A DNA stretch of 64,000 nt from Parvibaculaceae bacterium. Its GTDB lineage: Bacteria > Pseudomonadota > Alphaproteobacteria > Parvibaculales > Parvibaculaceae. The notes under the pieces are model-generated. The model ran no database searches, was not told the origin of the DNA, and saw only the letters and a program-made list of their open reading frames with translations. The stretch lies in contig JAHBYJ010000001.1 of assembly GCA_019636015.1 (NCBI GenBank), positions 806,001 to 870,000 on the forward strand, read 5' to 3'. Numbering within the stretch: the stretch's first letter is position 1; every line of letters begins with the position of its first letter. This document shows, one piece after another, positions 37,582-47,246 of the stretch. Position numbers and translations under genes: made by a program.

Positions 37582-39450
37582 ATGGATGACGGCGTGGAAA
37601 ATCTCGCGGCCCACGACGATGAGGCGCCCCACAGGCCCGACCCCGCGACCGAACCGGGTTTCGATCTGGGCGATGCGCCGGCACCGGCGAAAGCTGCCGC
37701 GCCGGCCGGTTATCAGGTTCTGGCGCGCAAATACCGCCCCACCGTCTTCGAGGATCTCGTCGGCCAGGAGGCGATGGTTCGCACGCTCCGCAATGCCTTC
37801 GAGACGGGCCGCGTCGCCCATGCCTTCATGCTCACGGGCGTCCGCGGCGTCGGCAAGACGACGACCGCCCGCATCCTCGCGCGCGCCCTGAACTACGAGA
37901 AGCCGGGCGTCGACAAGCCCACCATCCATATGGACTGCCCGGGAGTCCATTGCGACGCGATCATGGAATCGCGCCATGTCGACGTGATGGAAATGGACGC
38001 CGCCTCCCGCACCGGCATCGACGATATCCGCGAGATCATCGACAGCGTGCGCTACCTGCCGGTCTCGGCGCGCTACAAGGTTTACATCATCGACGAAGTG
38101 CACATGCTCTCGAAGCAGGCCTTCAACGGCCTCCTGAAAACGCTCGAAGAACCGCCTGCCCATGTGAAGTTCATCTTCGCGACAACCGAAATCCGTAAAG
38201 TGCCGGTCACGGTCCTCTCGCGCTGCCAGCGTTTCGATCTCCGCCGTCTTTCCGTCGATGAACTGGCGGGCCTGCTCGGCAAGGTCTCGCAGCAGGAACA
38301 TGTCGAGGCGGAAGCGGCGGCGCTCAAGCTCATCGCCCGCGCGGCGGACGGCTCGGCGCGCGATTCGCTTTCGCTCCTCGACCGCGCCATCGCCCATGGC
38401 GAGAATGGCGTCCGCGAGGCCGATGTCCGCGACATGCTCGGCCTTGCCGATCGCGCCCGCATCTTCGATCTCTTCGATCTTCTGATGAAGGGTGACATCG
38501 GCGGCGCGCTGACCGAGCTTCGCGCACAATATGATGTCGGCGCCGATCCCGCCGTCGTTCTCTCCGATCTTGCCGAACTCACCCATTGGCTGACGCGCCT
38601 GAAACTCGTCGAGAGCGCGAGCGACGATGTCGCCATGTCGGAAACGGAGCGCCGCCGCGGCGCAGAAATGGCGAAGGCGCTGCCGATCCGCGTCCTCTCC
38701 CGCACATGGCAGATGCTCCTGAAGGGGCTCACGGAAGTGCAGGCCTCCGCGCGGCCCATCGCGGCGGCGGAAATGGTGCTGGTGCGCCTCGCCTATGTCG
38801 CGGACGGACCGGGCCCGGAAGAATTGCTGGAACAGCTGAAAACGGCCGGCGGCACAGGCGGCCCCGCGCCGTCGCGCGCCTCGGCGCCGCCATCCGATGG
38901 CCCGCGCGCGCAGCTTCGCGCCGTCTCGAATATCCGCACGGAACCGCGCCCCGCGCCCGTTCAGGCCGCGCCCGCGCTTGCGCTCTCCAGCATCGAGGAT
39001 GTGCTGAAACTCCTCGCAGAGCGTCGTGAGGTGAAGCTCAAGGGTATTCTCGAGGCAGGCGTCCGTGTCGTGAGTTTCGAGGCCGGCCGCATCGAAATCA
39101 GCCCGCTTGAGGGTACGCCGCCATCGGTCGCAAGCGAATTGTCCGAGGCGCTGTCCAGGGCCACCGGCGCGCGCTGGTTCGTCTCCATTGCGCGCGGCGC
39201 CGTCGAGCCCGCGCCCACGTTGCGCGAACAGGCGAAGTCGCGCGAGGAAGCCGCGAAGGACCGCGCGAAGGAAGACCCCCTGGTGAAGGCGGCGCTTGCG
39301 CTTTTTCCCGGCGCTGAAATCGTCGATGTGCGCGAGCCCGGCCTCGAATTGCCGCAGGGCGAGGAACTGATGCCGGCCGACCCCGACGATCCCGGCATCG
39401 ATCCCGATGCCTTCGCCGCCGAATATGACAACAGGGAGCCCGACGCGTGA
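37582..39450 (+). CDS. dnaX: DNA polymerase III subunits gamma and tau
   Basis: Clamp-loader ATPase of 622 aa. After a 40-residue acidic N-terminal extension, the AAA+ module starts YQVLARKYRPTVFEDLVGQE. Walker A is GVRGVGKTTTAR (about 86-97), Walker B IIDEVHMLS, and the sensor and arginine-finger region ARDSLSLLDRAI. The zinc module is reduced to CPGVHC, as in other alphaproteobacteria. Domain III and a tau C-terminal region follow (to 622). I saw no slippery A-rich frameshift site for making gamma. Its stop overlaps the ybaB GTG. Confidence 0.95.
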   Translation: MDDGVENLAAHDDEAPHRPDPATEPGFDLGDAPAPAKAAAPAGYQVLARKYRPTVFEDLVGQEAMVRTLRNAFETGRVAHAFMLTGVRGVGKTTTARILARALNYEKPGVDKPTIHMDCPGVHCDAIMESRHVDVMEMDAASRTGIDDIREIIDSVRYLPVSARYKVYIIDEVHMLSKQAFNGLLKTLEEPPAHVKFIFATTEIRKVPVTVLSRCQRFDLRRLSVDELAGLLGKVSQQEHVEAEAAALKLIARAADGSARDSLSLLDRAIAHGENGVREADVRDMLGLADRARIFDLFDLLMKGDIGGALTELRAQYDVGADPAVVLSDLAELTHWLTRLKLVESASDDVAMSETERRRGAEMAKALPIRVLSRTWQMLLKGLTEVQASARPIAAAEMVLVRLAYVADGPGPEELLEQLKTAGGTGGPAPSRASAPPSDGPRAQLRAVSNIRTEPRPAPVQAAPALALSSIEDVLKLLAERREVKLKGILEAGVRVVSFEAGRIEISPLEGTPPSVASELSEALSRATGARWFVSIARGAVEPAPTLREQAKSREEAAKDRAKEDPLVKAALALFPGAEIVDVREPGLELPQGEELMPADPDDPGIDPDAFAAEYDNREPDA

Positions 39451-39764
39451 AGAACATGTTCGACATCATGAAGCAGGCCCAGCAGCTTCAGTCCCGCATG
39501 GCAAGCATGCAGCAGGAACTGGAAGCAGCCGAGGTCGAAGGCCGCGCCGGCGGCGGCATGGTGACGATCCTCATGTCGGGCAAGGGCGAGGTGAAGAAGG
39601 TGTCCATCGACCCTTCGCTGATGAAGGAAGACGAGCGCGAAATCCTCGAGGATCTCATCGCCGCCGCCTGCGCCGACGCGAAGTCGAAAGCCGAACAGCT
39701 CGCCGCCGAGAAAATGAAATCGGTCGCGGGCGGCCTGCCGCTGCCGCCGGGCCTCGGGCTCTAG
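39447..39764 (+). CDS. ybaB: YbaB/EbfC family nucleoid-associated protein
   Basis: A 105-aa DNA-binding protein of the YbaB/EbfC family. The sequence fits: KNMFDIMKQAQQLQSRMASM, the beta strands around GGGMVTILMSGKGEVKKVSI and the C-terminal helix ILEDLIAAACADAKSKAEQL. GTG start overlapping the dnaX stop (GTGA) shows coupling. Conserved gene order dnaX-ybaB-recR supports a link with DNA replication and repair. Confidence 0.94.
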   Translation: MKNMFDIMKQAQQLQSRMASMQQELEAAEVEGRAGGGMVTILMSGKGEVKKVSIDPSLMKEDEREILEDLIAAACADAKSKAEQLAAEKMKSVAGGLPLPPGLGL

Positions 39765-39767
39765 CGC

Positions 39768-40367
39768 ATGGCCGTCACCGGGCCGGAGATCGAGCGCCTG
39801 ATCGCGCTGCTTGCGAAGCTGCCGGGCCTCGGCCCCCGTTCCGCACGCCGCGCCGTCCTCCAGCTCATCAAGAAAAAGGAAACGCTCCTTCTGCCGCTCG
39901 CTGCCGCCATGGCCGATGCCGCGGAGAAAGCGCGCATCTGCTCGGCTTGCGGCAATGTCGACACGCAGGACCCCTGCGCCATCTGCACGGACCCCACACG
40001 CGATCACGCCGTCCTCTGCGTCGTGGAAGAAGTGGGCGATCTCTGGGCGCTGGAACGGGCCGGTGCGCATAAGGGGCGCTATCACGTGCTCGGCGGCGTC
40101 CTCTCGGCGCTCGACGGTGTCGGGCCGGACGACCTCAATATCGGCAAGCTCGTCGAGCGGCTTTCATCCGGCGAGGTGAAGGAAATCGTGCTCGCCATGA
40201 ATGCAACCGTGGACGGTCAGACGACGGCGCATTACATCACCGACCGCGTTTCGGGCATTGGTATCGCGGTATCGCGGCTTGCCCATGGCGTGCCCGTGGG
40301 GGGCGAGCTCGACTATCTCGACGACGGCACGCTCGCCGCCGCCATGAAATCCCGCCGCCCGTTCTGA
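39768..40367 (+). CDS. recR: Recombination protein RecR
   Basis: A 199-aa RecFOR-pathway protein that helps load RecA at gaps. It has a helix-hairpin-helix ([20 protein letters not shown]), a zinc finger with Cys 58, 61, 70 and 73 (CSACGN...CAICTD), and a Toprim domain starting [15 protein letters not shown] and ending [16 protein letters not shown]. Third gene of the dnaX-ybaB-recR unit; converges on the symporter gene with only six bases between stops. Confidence 0.96.
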   Translation: MAVTGPEIERLIALLAKLPGLGPRSARRAVLQLIKKKETLLLPLAAAMADAAEKARICSACGNVDTQDPCAICTDPTRDHAVLCVVEEVGDLWALERAGAHKGRYHVLGGVLSALDGVGPDDLNIGKLVERLSSGEVKEIVLAMNATVDGQTTAHYITDRVSGIGIAVSRLAHGVPVGGELDYLDDGTLAAAMKSRRPF

Positions 40368-40373
40368 GCCGCT

Positions 40374-41720
40374 CTATTTCTCCTTCGGGCCCCAGTAATT
40401 CCGCGTCATCGCGAAAACGGCGGGCGCGAGAATGATGAGCGCGATCAGGTTCGGGATCGCCATCATGGCGTTGAGCGCATCGGCCATGTTCCAGACGAGG
40501 TCGAGGCTTACCGTCGCCCCCACCGGGATCGCCAGTACCCAGAGCACGCGATAGGGCCAGATCGCCTTCACGCCGAACAGGAACTCCACCGCCCGCTCGC
40601 CGTAATAGCTCCAGCCGAGCAGGGTCGTGAAGGCGAAGAGCGCGAGCGAAACGGATACGAGCGTCGCACCCCAAGGCAGCGTATTCGCGAAGGCGGCGCT
40701 TGTGAGTGCTGCGCCGTTTATCTCGCCGCCCCAGAGCCCCGACGTGATGATGACGAGCCCCGTCAGCGTGCAGACGATAAGCGTATCGATGAAGACGCCG
40801 ACCATGCCCACAAGCCCCTGCTGGATCGGATCGTCCGTCTTCGCCGCCGCATGGGCGATGGCGGCAGAGCCGAGCCCCGCCTCGTTCGAGAAGATGCCGC
40901 GGGCAAAGCCCCAGCGGATCGCGAGCAGGATCGCCCCGCCGATTGCGCCGCCTTCGGCGGCCTCCGGCGTGAACGCATATTGGAAGATGAGCGCGAAGGC
41001 GCCGGGGATCGCGGCATAGTTGAGCGCGAGGACCAGCAGCGCGCCGCCGATATAGATGATGATCATGGTCGGCACCAGCGCGCTTGCGACCTCAGCGATG
41101 CGCTTGATGCCGCCGATGAGAACGAGCCCGACGATCGCCATCAGCGCAATGCCGGTCGCAGCGGTCGGAATGCCGAAGCTCTCGCTCAGCGCATGCGCGA
41201 CGGAGTTTGCCTGGACGCTGTTGCCGATGCCGAAGCCGGCAAGCGCAGTGAAGATCGCGAAGGCAGGCGCAAGCACGAGCGCCAGCATCGGAAATTTGGG
41301 CCCGATGCCGTTCTTGATGTAATACATCGGCCCGCCGACATGATTGCCGAGTTCGTCGACCTCGCGATAGGCGACGGCGAGCACGGATTCGGAGTATTTC
41401 GTCGCCATGCCGATCAGCGCGATCACCCACATGTAGAAAAGCGCACCGGGCCCGCCGAAATAGATCGCCGTGGCGACGCCTGCAATGTTGCCGGTACCGA
41501 CGGTCGCCGCGAGCGCCGTCATCAGTGCCTGGAAAGGAGAGATGTCGCCTGCGCCTCGTGAGGGGCGCACCGAGAGCTTCAGCCCCTCCGGCAGCTTCCG
41601 CCAGGGCATGAAGCGCAGGCCCACGGTGAGGAACACGCCCGTTGCCGCCAGCGCGATGAGCATCGGCCAGCCCCACAGAATGTCGTTGGCCGCCGAGACG
41701 AAATTCTCGATCGCTTGCAT
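40374..41720 (-). CDS. Alanine/glycine:cation symporter (AGCS family)
   Basis: A 448-aa inner-membrane Na+-coupled amino-acid transporter. About ten to eleven hydrophobic helices are visible. Family signatures are FQALMTALAATVGTGNIAGV (about residues 64-83), GGPGALFYMWVIALIGMATK, and the RGIFSNEAGLGSAAIAHAAA region. The latter part ends FGVKAIWPYRVLWVLAIPVG and the final helices. Specificity (alanine or glycine) cannot be set from sequence. Single gene upstream of which lies the rmuC stop. Confidence 0.93.
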   Translation of the reverse strand: MQAIENFVSAANDILWGWPMLIALAATGVFLTVGLRFMPWRKLPEGLKLSVRPSRGAGDISPFQALMTALAATVGTGNIAGVATAIYFGGPGALFYMWVIALIGMATKYSESVLAVAYREVDELGNHVGGPMYYIKNGIGPKFPMLALVLAPAFAIFTALAGFGIGNSVQANSVAHALSESFGIPTAATGIALMAIVGLVLIGGIKRIAEVASALVPTMIIIYIGGALLVLALNYAAIPGAFALIFQYAFTPEAAEGGAIGGAILLAIRWGFARGIFSNEAGLGSAAIAHAAAKTDDPIQQGLVGMVGVFIDTLIVCTLTGLVIITSGLWGGEINGAALTSAAFANTLPWGATLVSVSLALFAFTTLLGWSYYGERAVEFLFGVKAIWPYRVLWVLAIPVGATVSLDLVWNMADALNAMMAIPNLIALIILAPAVFAMTRNYWGPKEK

Positions 41721-41837
41721 GGATATGCCCCCATATTGCGGCCCGCGCGCGGCGCCGCCTGTCCCCGTTTGCCTCAGGCGAGACTAGCAAAGAATGAGGG
41801 CACGGCGAGCCCGTTTTTTACCCGCATTGGCCAAAGG

Positions 41838-42941
41838 TCAGCTGGGTGCGAGGCGGTTCTGCTGGGGCGGCGTGGGCAGGGGCTCGGTGGAATCGCCTTC
41901 GCCCATTTCCACCGCTTCGATCTTTTCGCCGCGGCTCGAGATCGCGTCTGCGGACTTTCGAATATCGCCGATATCTTTTCCTGCCTGCTGGAAATGCCGC
42001 TCGAGGCTGCCCACCCGGTCGTTGAGCCTCCCCACATCGCCGAGCAGCAGACCGACATATTTCTGAATGACGCCCGCCTGCTTGCGCATCTCGACATCTT
42101 TCAGCACCGCGCGCACCGTATTGAGCGTCGCCATCAGCGTCGTCGGCGAGACGATCCATACCCGCGCCTGATAGGAGCGGCTCACCACATCGCCGAAATT
42201 CGCATGAAGTTCGGCATAGACAGCCTCAGACGGCAGGAACATGAGTGCCGACTCCGCCGTCTCGCCCGGAATGATGTATTTCTCCGCGATCGCCGTGACA
42301 TGCTTGGTGAGATCGGAACGGAACTGCCGCGCCGCCACCGTTTTCTCCGCTTCGTCCTTCGCATTGCGAAGCGCGTGATAGGCATCGAGCGGAAACTTCG
42401 CATCGATGGCGATGGGGCCGGGCGGATTTGGCAGGCGGATCAGGCAGTCCGCCCGCGTGCCGTTGCCGAGCGTCGTCTGGAAACTGTAGGCCGATGGCGG
42501 CAGCGCATTGGTCACGATGTCGATGAGCTGCACCTCGCCAAAGGCGCCGCGCGCCTGCCGGTTCGCGAGAATATCCTGCAGCCCGACGACCTGCGTCGAA
42601 AGCTCGGTGATGTTCTTCTGCGCCTCGTCGATCACGTTGAGCCGCGCTGTCAGCGTGCCAAGCGTCTCGGCCGTCTTCTGCGCGCTCGCCTCGAGGCTCA
42701 CGCCCATCCGCTGGCTCACATTTTCCAGCCGCTCGTTTAGGGTGGAGGTGATCTCCGCCCTGGTTTGCGCCTGTGCCTCCGCCATGGCCGCAAGCCGGCC
42801 GAGAAGTTCGGTCTGCTGCCTCGCAAGCTCGCTCACTTGCGGGTCGGCGGTCTCCCGCTTCCCCCGCAGGAGCAACGCGGCAAGCGCGCCAAGGGCGGCG
42901 GCGAGAAGCGCCACGGCAATGAAGAGGGCGGTTTCGGTCAT
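41838..42941 (-). CDS. rmuC: DNA recombination protein RmuC homolog
   Basis: A 367-aa protein with an N-terminal membrane helix (residues 4-26), a coiled-coil (about 35-125, many heptads such as RLENVSQRMGVSLEASAQKT) and the RmuC nuclease-like domain (about 130-330) with AIDAKFPLDAYHAL, KHVTAIAEKYIIPGETAESA and FLPSEAVYAELHANF. RmuC limits inversions at short inverted repeats in E. coli. Monocistronic and leftward; divergent from the cysteine-patterned lipoprotein gene. Confidence 0.92.
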   Translation of the reverse strand: MTETALFIAVALLAAALGALAALLLRGKRETADPQVSELARQQTELLGRLAAMAEAQAQTRAEITSTLNERLENVSQRMGVSLEASAQKTAETLGTLTARLNVIDEAQKNITELSTQVVGLQDILANRQARGAFGEVQLIDIVTNALPPSAYSFQTTLGNGTRADCLIRLPNPPGPIAIDAKFPLDAYHALRNAKDEAEKTVAARQFRSDLTKHVTAIAEKYIIPGETAESALMFLPSEAVYAELHANFGDVVSRSYQARVWIVSPTTLMATLNTVRAVLKDVEMRKQAGVIQKYVGLLLGDVGRLNDRVGSLERHFQQAGKDIGDIRKSADAISSRGEKIEAVEMGEGDSTEPLPTPPQQNRLAPS

Positions 42942-43016
42942 GTCTGGTCTCCGGAAGGCACGCCCCGGACTATAAGCCGATTCCCGTCCCTCCCCGGGCG
43001 TTGTCCCATTTTGGGC

Positions 43017-43045
43017 TTAACCGCCTTGTGTGATTTGCCTATCAT
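43017..43045 (+). promoter_or_regulatory. Predicted promoter of the cysteine-patterned lipoprotein gene
   Basis: TTAACC (43017-43022) and TATCAT (43040-43045) are 17 bases apart, giving a start near 43052; the gene begins at 43095. Confidence 0.45.
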
Positions 43046-43094
43046 CGCCCCGGGTTTGTGGCCCTTCGGGGCGGATATATTGGTGGGGGCTCCC

Positions 43095-43520
43095 ATGCGT
43101 TTGGGTTTTGCGGCGGTTCTGGCCGCCCTTCTGGTTGCGGCCTGCGGGCCGGTCATGGAAACGCGCTACGATTTCGTACCGCCGGCAAGCGATGCGGGCA
43201 TGAAATGCGTGCAGAACTGCCAGGCGCAGCAGACTTCCTGCCAGAAGGCCGAACAGGACCGGATCATGTCCTGCCGCCAGAAGGCCGACCGGGATGCCGA
43301 CATCGCCTATGAGAAGGCCCGCGACAAATACATCAACGATCTGAAGCTCCATGCCGCGGCGCCGGACAAATACGGTCTCCCCTCGGAACCGAGCCGCAGC
43401 GCCAATTACAGCGCCTGCCAGCAGTCGAACCAGTGCACGGCCGACTACCAGATGTGCTACCGCTCCTGCGGCGGCCAGATCAACGAGAGCCAGGTCTGCG
43501 TCGCCATGTGCGACCAGTAA
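43095..43520 (+). CDS. Cysteine-patterned lipoprotein of unknown function
   Basis: A 141-aa protein I do not recognise. Its signal ends in the lipobox VAAC (Cys 17). The mature part has ten cysteines in two mirrored sets: 38, 42, 49, 60 (spacing 3, 6, 10) and 108, 114, 121, 125, 135, 139 (containing 6, 3, 9, 3). A charged helical stretch (about 61-90, [20 protein letters not shown]) lies between. This suggests a disulfide-stapled helical hairpin in the periplasm. It is alone between rmuC (divergent) and def, 88 bases ahead of the latter. Confidence 0.8.
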   Translation: MRLGFAAVLAALLVAACGPVMETRYDFVPPASDAGMKCVQNCQAQQTSCQKAEQDRIMSCRQKADRDADIAYEKARDKYINDLKLHAAAPDKYGLPSEPSRSANYSACQQSNQCTADYQMCYRSCGGQINESQVCVAMCDQ

Positions 43521-43608
43521 GGGCCTGATTCCCCGAAAATCGGGGGAATTCCGTGGCTCCGGGGCGGGCTGGCTTGACCGGCTTCCGCCCCGGGCTTATT
43601 TCAGGCCC

Positions 43609-44127
43609 ATGGCCATACGAGAAATCATCACCGCGCCCGACCCCCGGCTGAAGGAGGTCTCCAAACCCGTTGACCGGGTGGATGACGAGCTGCGCGCCTT
43701 GATGGACGACATGCTGGAGACGATGTACGACGCGCCGGGCATCGGCCTGGCCGCAATCCAGATCGGCGTGCCGAAACAGGTGATCGTGATGGACCTCGCC
43801 CGCGAGGGCGAGAAGCCCGCGCCGCGCTATTTCGTGAACCCGGAAATCATCTGGACCTCGGAAGATACCGCCGTCTACGAGGAGGGCTGCCTCTCCGTTC
43901 CCGATCTCTATGAGGAGGTCGAGCGTCCGGCCCGCTGCCGCGTCCGCTATCTCGACTATCAGGGCGAAATTCGCGAGGAGGAATGCGACGAACTCCTCGC
44001 CACCTGCCTCCAGCACGAGATGGACCATCTGAAGGGCGTGCTCTTCATCGACCATCTCTCGCGCGTGAAGCGCTCCATGATGCTGAAGAAGCTCATGAAG
44101 CAGAAGAAGCTGCAGGAGACGGCTTGA
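43609..44127 (+). CDS. def: Peptide deformylase
   Basis: A 172-aa metalloenzyme removing the N-formyl group from nascent proteins. All three motifs are intact: [10 protein letters not shown] (residues 44-53), EGCLSVP with metal ligand Cys 94, and QHEMDHLKG with His 136 and His 140. The ATG chosen gives the standard opening [17 protein letters not shown]; the open frame extends upstream without family similarity. Stop overlaps the likely TTG start of fmt, and the enzymes act on the same formyl group at opposite ends of its life. Confidence 0.96.
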   Translation: MAIREIITAPDPRLKEVSKPVDRVDDELRALMDDMLETMYDAPGIGLAAIQIGVPKQVIVMDLAREGEKPAPRYFVNPEIIWTSEDTAVYEEGCLSVPDLYEEVERPARCRVRYLDYQGEIREEECDELLATCLQHEMDHLKGVLFIDHLSRVKRSMMLKKLMKQKKLQETA

Positions 44128-45062
44128 GCTTGAGGCTCGCATTCATGGGAACGCCGGATTTCTCCGTTCCCGTTCTCGCGGAAATTCTCGCCGCCGGCCA
44201 TGAAGTCGTCGCCGTCTATTCGCAGCCGCCCCGCAAGGCCGGCCGCGGCATGGCCGAGCAGCCCTCGCCCGTGCACCGCTTTGCCGAAGAGCAGGGCATC
44301 CCCGTCTTCACGCCCGTCTCGCTGAAAGGCGAGGCCGAGCAGCAGGCCTTCGCCGCGCTCGATCTCGATGCGGCGGTCGTCGTCGCCTATGGCCTTCTCC
44401 TGCCGAAGCCCGTGCTCGATGCGCCGCGTCTCGGCTGCCTCAATCTCCATGCCTCTCTCCTGCCGCGCTGGCGCGGCGCCGCGCCAATCCAGCGCGCCAT
44501 CATGGCGGGCGATGCGGAGACGGGCGTCATGGTGATGCAGATGGAAGAAGGCCTCGACACCGGCCCCGTCCTGCTCGCCGAGCGCGTTGCCATCGCACCG
44601 GATGAAACAGCGGGCAGCCTGCACGACCGCCTGTCGCATATAGGTGCCTCGCTCATGGTGCGCGCCCTTGCCGCTCTCTCGCGCGGCGCGCTCGAGGCGC
44701 GGCCGCAGCCGGCGGAAGGCGTCACCTATGCGAAGAAGATCGAGAAGGCCGAAGCCCGCATCGACTGGTCGCGCTCGGCAAGGGAACTCGACTGCCGCAT
44801 TCGCGGCCTCACGCCTTTCCCCGGCGCCTTTTTCGAGATTGCGCGCGGCCGCGAGGTCACGCGCATCAAGCTCCTGCGCGTGAAGCCCGTCGCGAAATCC
44901 GGCAAGCCGGGCGAAGTTCTCGCAACGCTCGATACGATCGTCATCGCCTGCGGCCAGGGCGCGCTCGAAATTTCCGAACTGCAGCGCGCCGGCAAGGCGC
45001 CCATGTTCGCGCGCGATTTCCTGCGCGGCTTCCCGCTCGAACCCGGCGAGGTCGTCGGCTGA
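44124..45062 (+). CDS. fmt: Methionyl-tRNA formyltransferase
   Basis: A 312-aa enzyme that formylates initiator Met-tRNA using 10-formyl-tetrahydrofolate. It opens [16 protein letters not shown] and has the catalytic region [20 protein letters not shown] with the essential Asn/His, then [12 protein letters not shown]-terminal tRNA-binding domain runs from about residue 205. The start is a TTG overlapping the def stop (TTGA), with CAGGAG five bases upstream; a second TTG two codons later is an alternative. Stop and truA start share one base. Confidence 0.95.
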   Translation: MSLRLAFMGTPDFSVPVLAEILAAGHEVVAVYSQPPRKAGRGMAEQPSPVHRFAEEQGIPVFTPVSLKGEAEQQAFAALDLDAAVVVAYGLLLPKPVLDAPRLGCLNLHASLLPRWRGAAPIQRAIMAGDAETGVMVMQMEEGLDTGPVLLAERVAIAPDETAGSLHDRLSHIGASLMVRALAALSRGALEARPQPAEGVTYAKKIEKAEARIDWSRSARELDCRIRGLTPFPGAFFEIARGREVTRIKLLRVKPVAKSGKPGEVLATLDTIVIACGQGALEISELQRAGKAPMFARDFLRGFPLEPGEVVG

Positions 45063-45802
45063 TGCCGCGCTACAAGCTCATCATCGAATATGACGGCGCG
45101 CCTTTCGTCGGCTGGCAGGCGCAGGCGAACGGTCTCTCCATTCAACATGTGCTGGAAGCGGGCTTCAAGGGCTTCTGCGGCGAAGATGTGAAGGTGAATG
45201 GCGCCGGCCGCACCGATGCCGGCGTCCACGCGCTCGGCCAGGTCGCCCATGTCGATCTCGAAAAGCAAGTCGCCTGCGACACGCTGCGCGATGCCGTGAA
45301 TGCGCATATGCGGCCCCATCCCGTCGCGATCATCGAGGCTGAGGAAGTGCCGGACACATTCGAGGCGCGCTTCTCCGCCATCCGCCGCCACTACATGTAC
45401 CGCATCGTCAATCGCCGTGCGCCGCTCACGCTCGATCGCGGACAGGCCTGGCTCGTCAACCGCCCGCTCGATGCCGATGCCATGCATGCCGCCGCGCAGG
45501 CGTTTGTCGGCAAACATGATTTCACGACCTTCCGCTCCGTCCAGTGCCAGGCGAAATCACCGGTAAAGACGGTGGATGAAATTTCCGTCGCCCGCTATGC
45601 GGAGGAAATCGAGATCACCTGCCGCGCCCGCAGCTTCCTGCACAATCAGGTGCGCTCCTTTGTCGGCACGCTGAAACAGGTGGGCGAAGGTAAATGGACG
45701 AAACGCGACGTCGAAAAGGCGCTCGCCGCGAAGGACCGCGCCGCCTGCGGCCCCGTCGCGCCGCCGGACGGGCTCTATTTGCTGCAGGTGGACTACGAAT
45801 AG
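45062..45802 (+). CDS. truA: tRNA pseudouridine synthase A (positions 38-40)
   Basis: A 246-aa enzyme. Nucleophile Asp 52 lies in [15 protein letters not shown]. Other family segments are [16 protein letters not shown] at the N-terminus, [31 protein letters not shown] and [20 protein letters not shown]. It modifies the anticodon arm. Third gene of the def-fmt-truA operon, overlapping fmt by one base; converges on murI with 17 bases between stops. Confidence 0.96.
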   Translation: MPRYKLIIEYDGAPFVGWQAQANGLSIQHVLEAGFKGFCGEDVKVNGAGRTDAGVHALGQVAHVDLEKQVACDTLRDAVNAHMRPHPVAIIEAEEVPDTFEARFSAIRRHYMYRIVNRRAPLTLDRGQAWLVNRPLDADAMHAAAQAFVGKHDFTTFRSVQCQAKSPVKTVDEISVARYAEEIEITCRARSFLHNQVRSFVGTLKQVGEGKWTKRDVEKALAAKDRAACGPVAPPDGLYLLQVDYE

Positions 45803-45819
45803 CGGGTGGGCGCGACGCC

Positions 45820-46644
45820 TCACCCGGGCATGATGTCCACGAGTTCCACGTCTTTCGCGCGGATCTCCTCGCCGAAGAAAATCCCGCCCACGCGGGCAAA
45901 GCGTTCCGTGCTGTCGGTCGCCAGAAAGCGCGTCTTGCCCTTGCCCCTCCGCTTCGCGGCCAGGCTCCGCTCGGCAAGCGCTTCCGTCACCGCCTTCGCC
46001 GTCGTCGCCGCCGAGTCGACGAGCCTCACTTGCTTGCCCACGACCTTCGCAATGGTGCGCGCGAGCACCGGGAAATGCGTGCAGCCCAGCACCAGCGTGT
46101 CCGGCGCGTTCCGCCCCTTGAAGAGCGGTGCGAGATAGCGTTTCGCTGCCGCCTCCGCCACATCGCCTTTCACCCAGCCTTCTTCGGCAAGCGTCACGAA
46201 CAATCCGCATGGCGCTTGCGTCACTTCCGCGCCGGGCATCGCCGCATGGATCGCGCGCACGTAAGCACCGCCCTTCACCGTCGCCTCGGTGGCGATGACG
46301 CCGATGCGGCCCGTCTTCGTTGCGCGCGTGCCCGCTTTCGCGCCGGGCTCGATCACGCCGATCACCGGGATGGGCGCGAGCGCCTTCTTCAGCGGTTCGA
46401 GCGCGACGGCGGATGCCGTATTGCAGGCGATCACCACCATCTTCACATCATGGCCGAGGAGATGCTTCGTCGCCTGCGTCGCATAGGCGGTCACCGTCTC
46501 CGCGCTCTTCGTGCCATAGGGCAGCCGCGCCGTATCGCCGAGATAGACGAGGTCTTCATGCGGCAGCGCCGCACGCAGCGCCTTCAGCACCGTGATGCCG
46601 CCAATGCCGCTGTCGAACACGCCGATAGGGCGCTCGTCGCTCAT
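45820..46644 (-). CDS. murI: Glutamate racemase
   Basis: A 274-aa enzyme making D-glutamate for peptidoglycan. Both catalytic cysteines are present: Cys 74 in ACNTAS and Cys 188 in GCTHFP. The N-terminal GVFDSGIGGITVLKAL and LGDTARLPYGTKS are diagnostic. The ATG chosen overlaps the upstream membrane-protein stop by four bases; the frame stays open further upstream inside that gene but without family similarity. Last gene of the dapD-dapE-membrane protein-murI run. Confidence 0.96.
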   Translation of the reverse strand: MSDERPIGVFDSGIGGITVLKALRAALPHEDLVYLGDTARLPYGTKSAETVTAYATQATKHLLGHDVKMVVIACNTASAVALEPLKKALAPIPVIGVIEPGAKAGTRATKTGRIGVIATEATVKGGAYVRAIHAAMPGAEVTQAPCGLFVTLAEEGWVKGDVAEAAAKRYLAPLFKGRNAPDTLVLGCTHFPVLARTIAKVVGKQVRLVDSAATTAKAVTEALAERSLAAKRRGKGKTRFLATDSTERFARVGGIFFGEEIRAKDVELVDIMPG

Positions 46645-47246
46645 CCGGCGGCACCTCCGGCGGGGATCAGCAGGAAGCCGAAAATCTGGTCGATGGAAAA
46701 ACTGAGCAGCGCCGCGAAAAGCACAATGGCGATGGCGCGCCCGCCTTCCGCCCCCAGCACGTCCCGCGCAATCCGCCAGTGATAGAGGAAGAGCACGACA
46801 AGCGAAGGCAGCATGAAGAAGATCGCGGCCTCGCCGCCATAAAGCCCGAGCGAATAGGGCACGAGCGCCGCCGCGAAAACGAGATTGGTGAAGAGCATCC
46901 CCCAATTGAAGGTGATGACATAGGGGAGATAGGCGTGGCCCAGGCCGAGCGCGCGAGAAATGCGCGACATCGCGTAGAGGAACGCGGCCCAGAAGACGAT
47001 GCTGCCGAGCATCTCCGCCGTGATGAACGGTCCGAAGGGAATGGCGAAGGGGAAATTCTCGTTCTCCATGGCAAGCCGCCAGGCAGCCGTCGAGGAGAAG
47101 AAGAGAATGGGAAGCGAAAGCAGAAGTCCCGTGAAGCTCCTGAGCGCACCGGCCTGCGAGAGATCGAAGCAGCCGCGTGCGCGCTCGTCGCCGATGAGAA
47201 GATAGAAGGCGCCCGTCATTGCGCGGATGAGTTCGTTTCCGTTCAC
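46641..47246 (-). CDS. Multi-pass membrane protein of unknown function between dapE and murI
   Basis: A 201-aa protein I do not recognise. About five or six hydrophobic segments are visible, for example [20 protein letters not shown] (about 36-55), [20 protein letters not shown] (74-93), [20 protein letters not shown] (117-136), [20 protein letters not shown] (141-160) and [20 protein letters not shown] (172-191). The general layout recalls Yip1-like integral membrane proteins, but no diagnostic motif is seen. It overlaps dapE and murI by four bases at both ends, so its product level is tied to cell-wall precursor enzymes. Confidence 0.8.
   Translation of the reverse strand: MNGNELIRAMTGAFYLLIGDERARGCFDLSQAGALRSFTGLLLSLPILFFSSTAAWRLAMENENFPFAIPFGPFITAEMLGSIVFWAAFLYAMSRISRALGLGHAYLPYVITFNWGMLFTNLVFAAALVPYSLGLYGGEAAIFFMLPSLVVLFLYHWRIARDVLGAEGGRAIAIVLFAALLSFSIDQIFGFLLIPAGGAAG

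Noticed and set aside
37582..39450. Programmed frameshift in dnaX producing gamma
   Set aside because: I saw no A-rich slippery heptamer with a following hairpin; the frame is uninterrupted.
41721..41837. Small gene between the symporter and rmuC
   Set aside because: The open frames here are short continuations of shadows; the sequence looks like a promoter region for the leftward symporter gene is not needed here and no ribosome-binding site precedes a plausible start.
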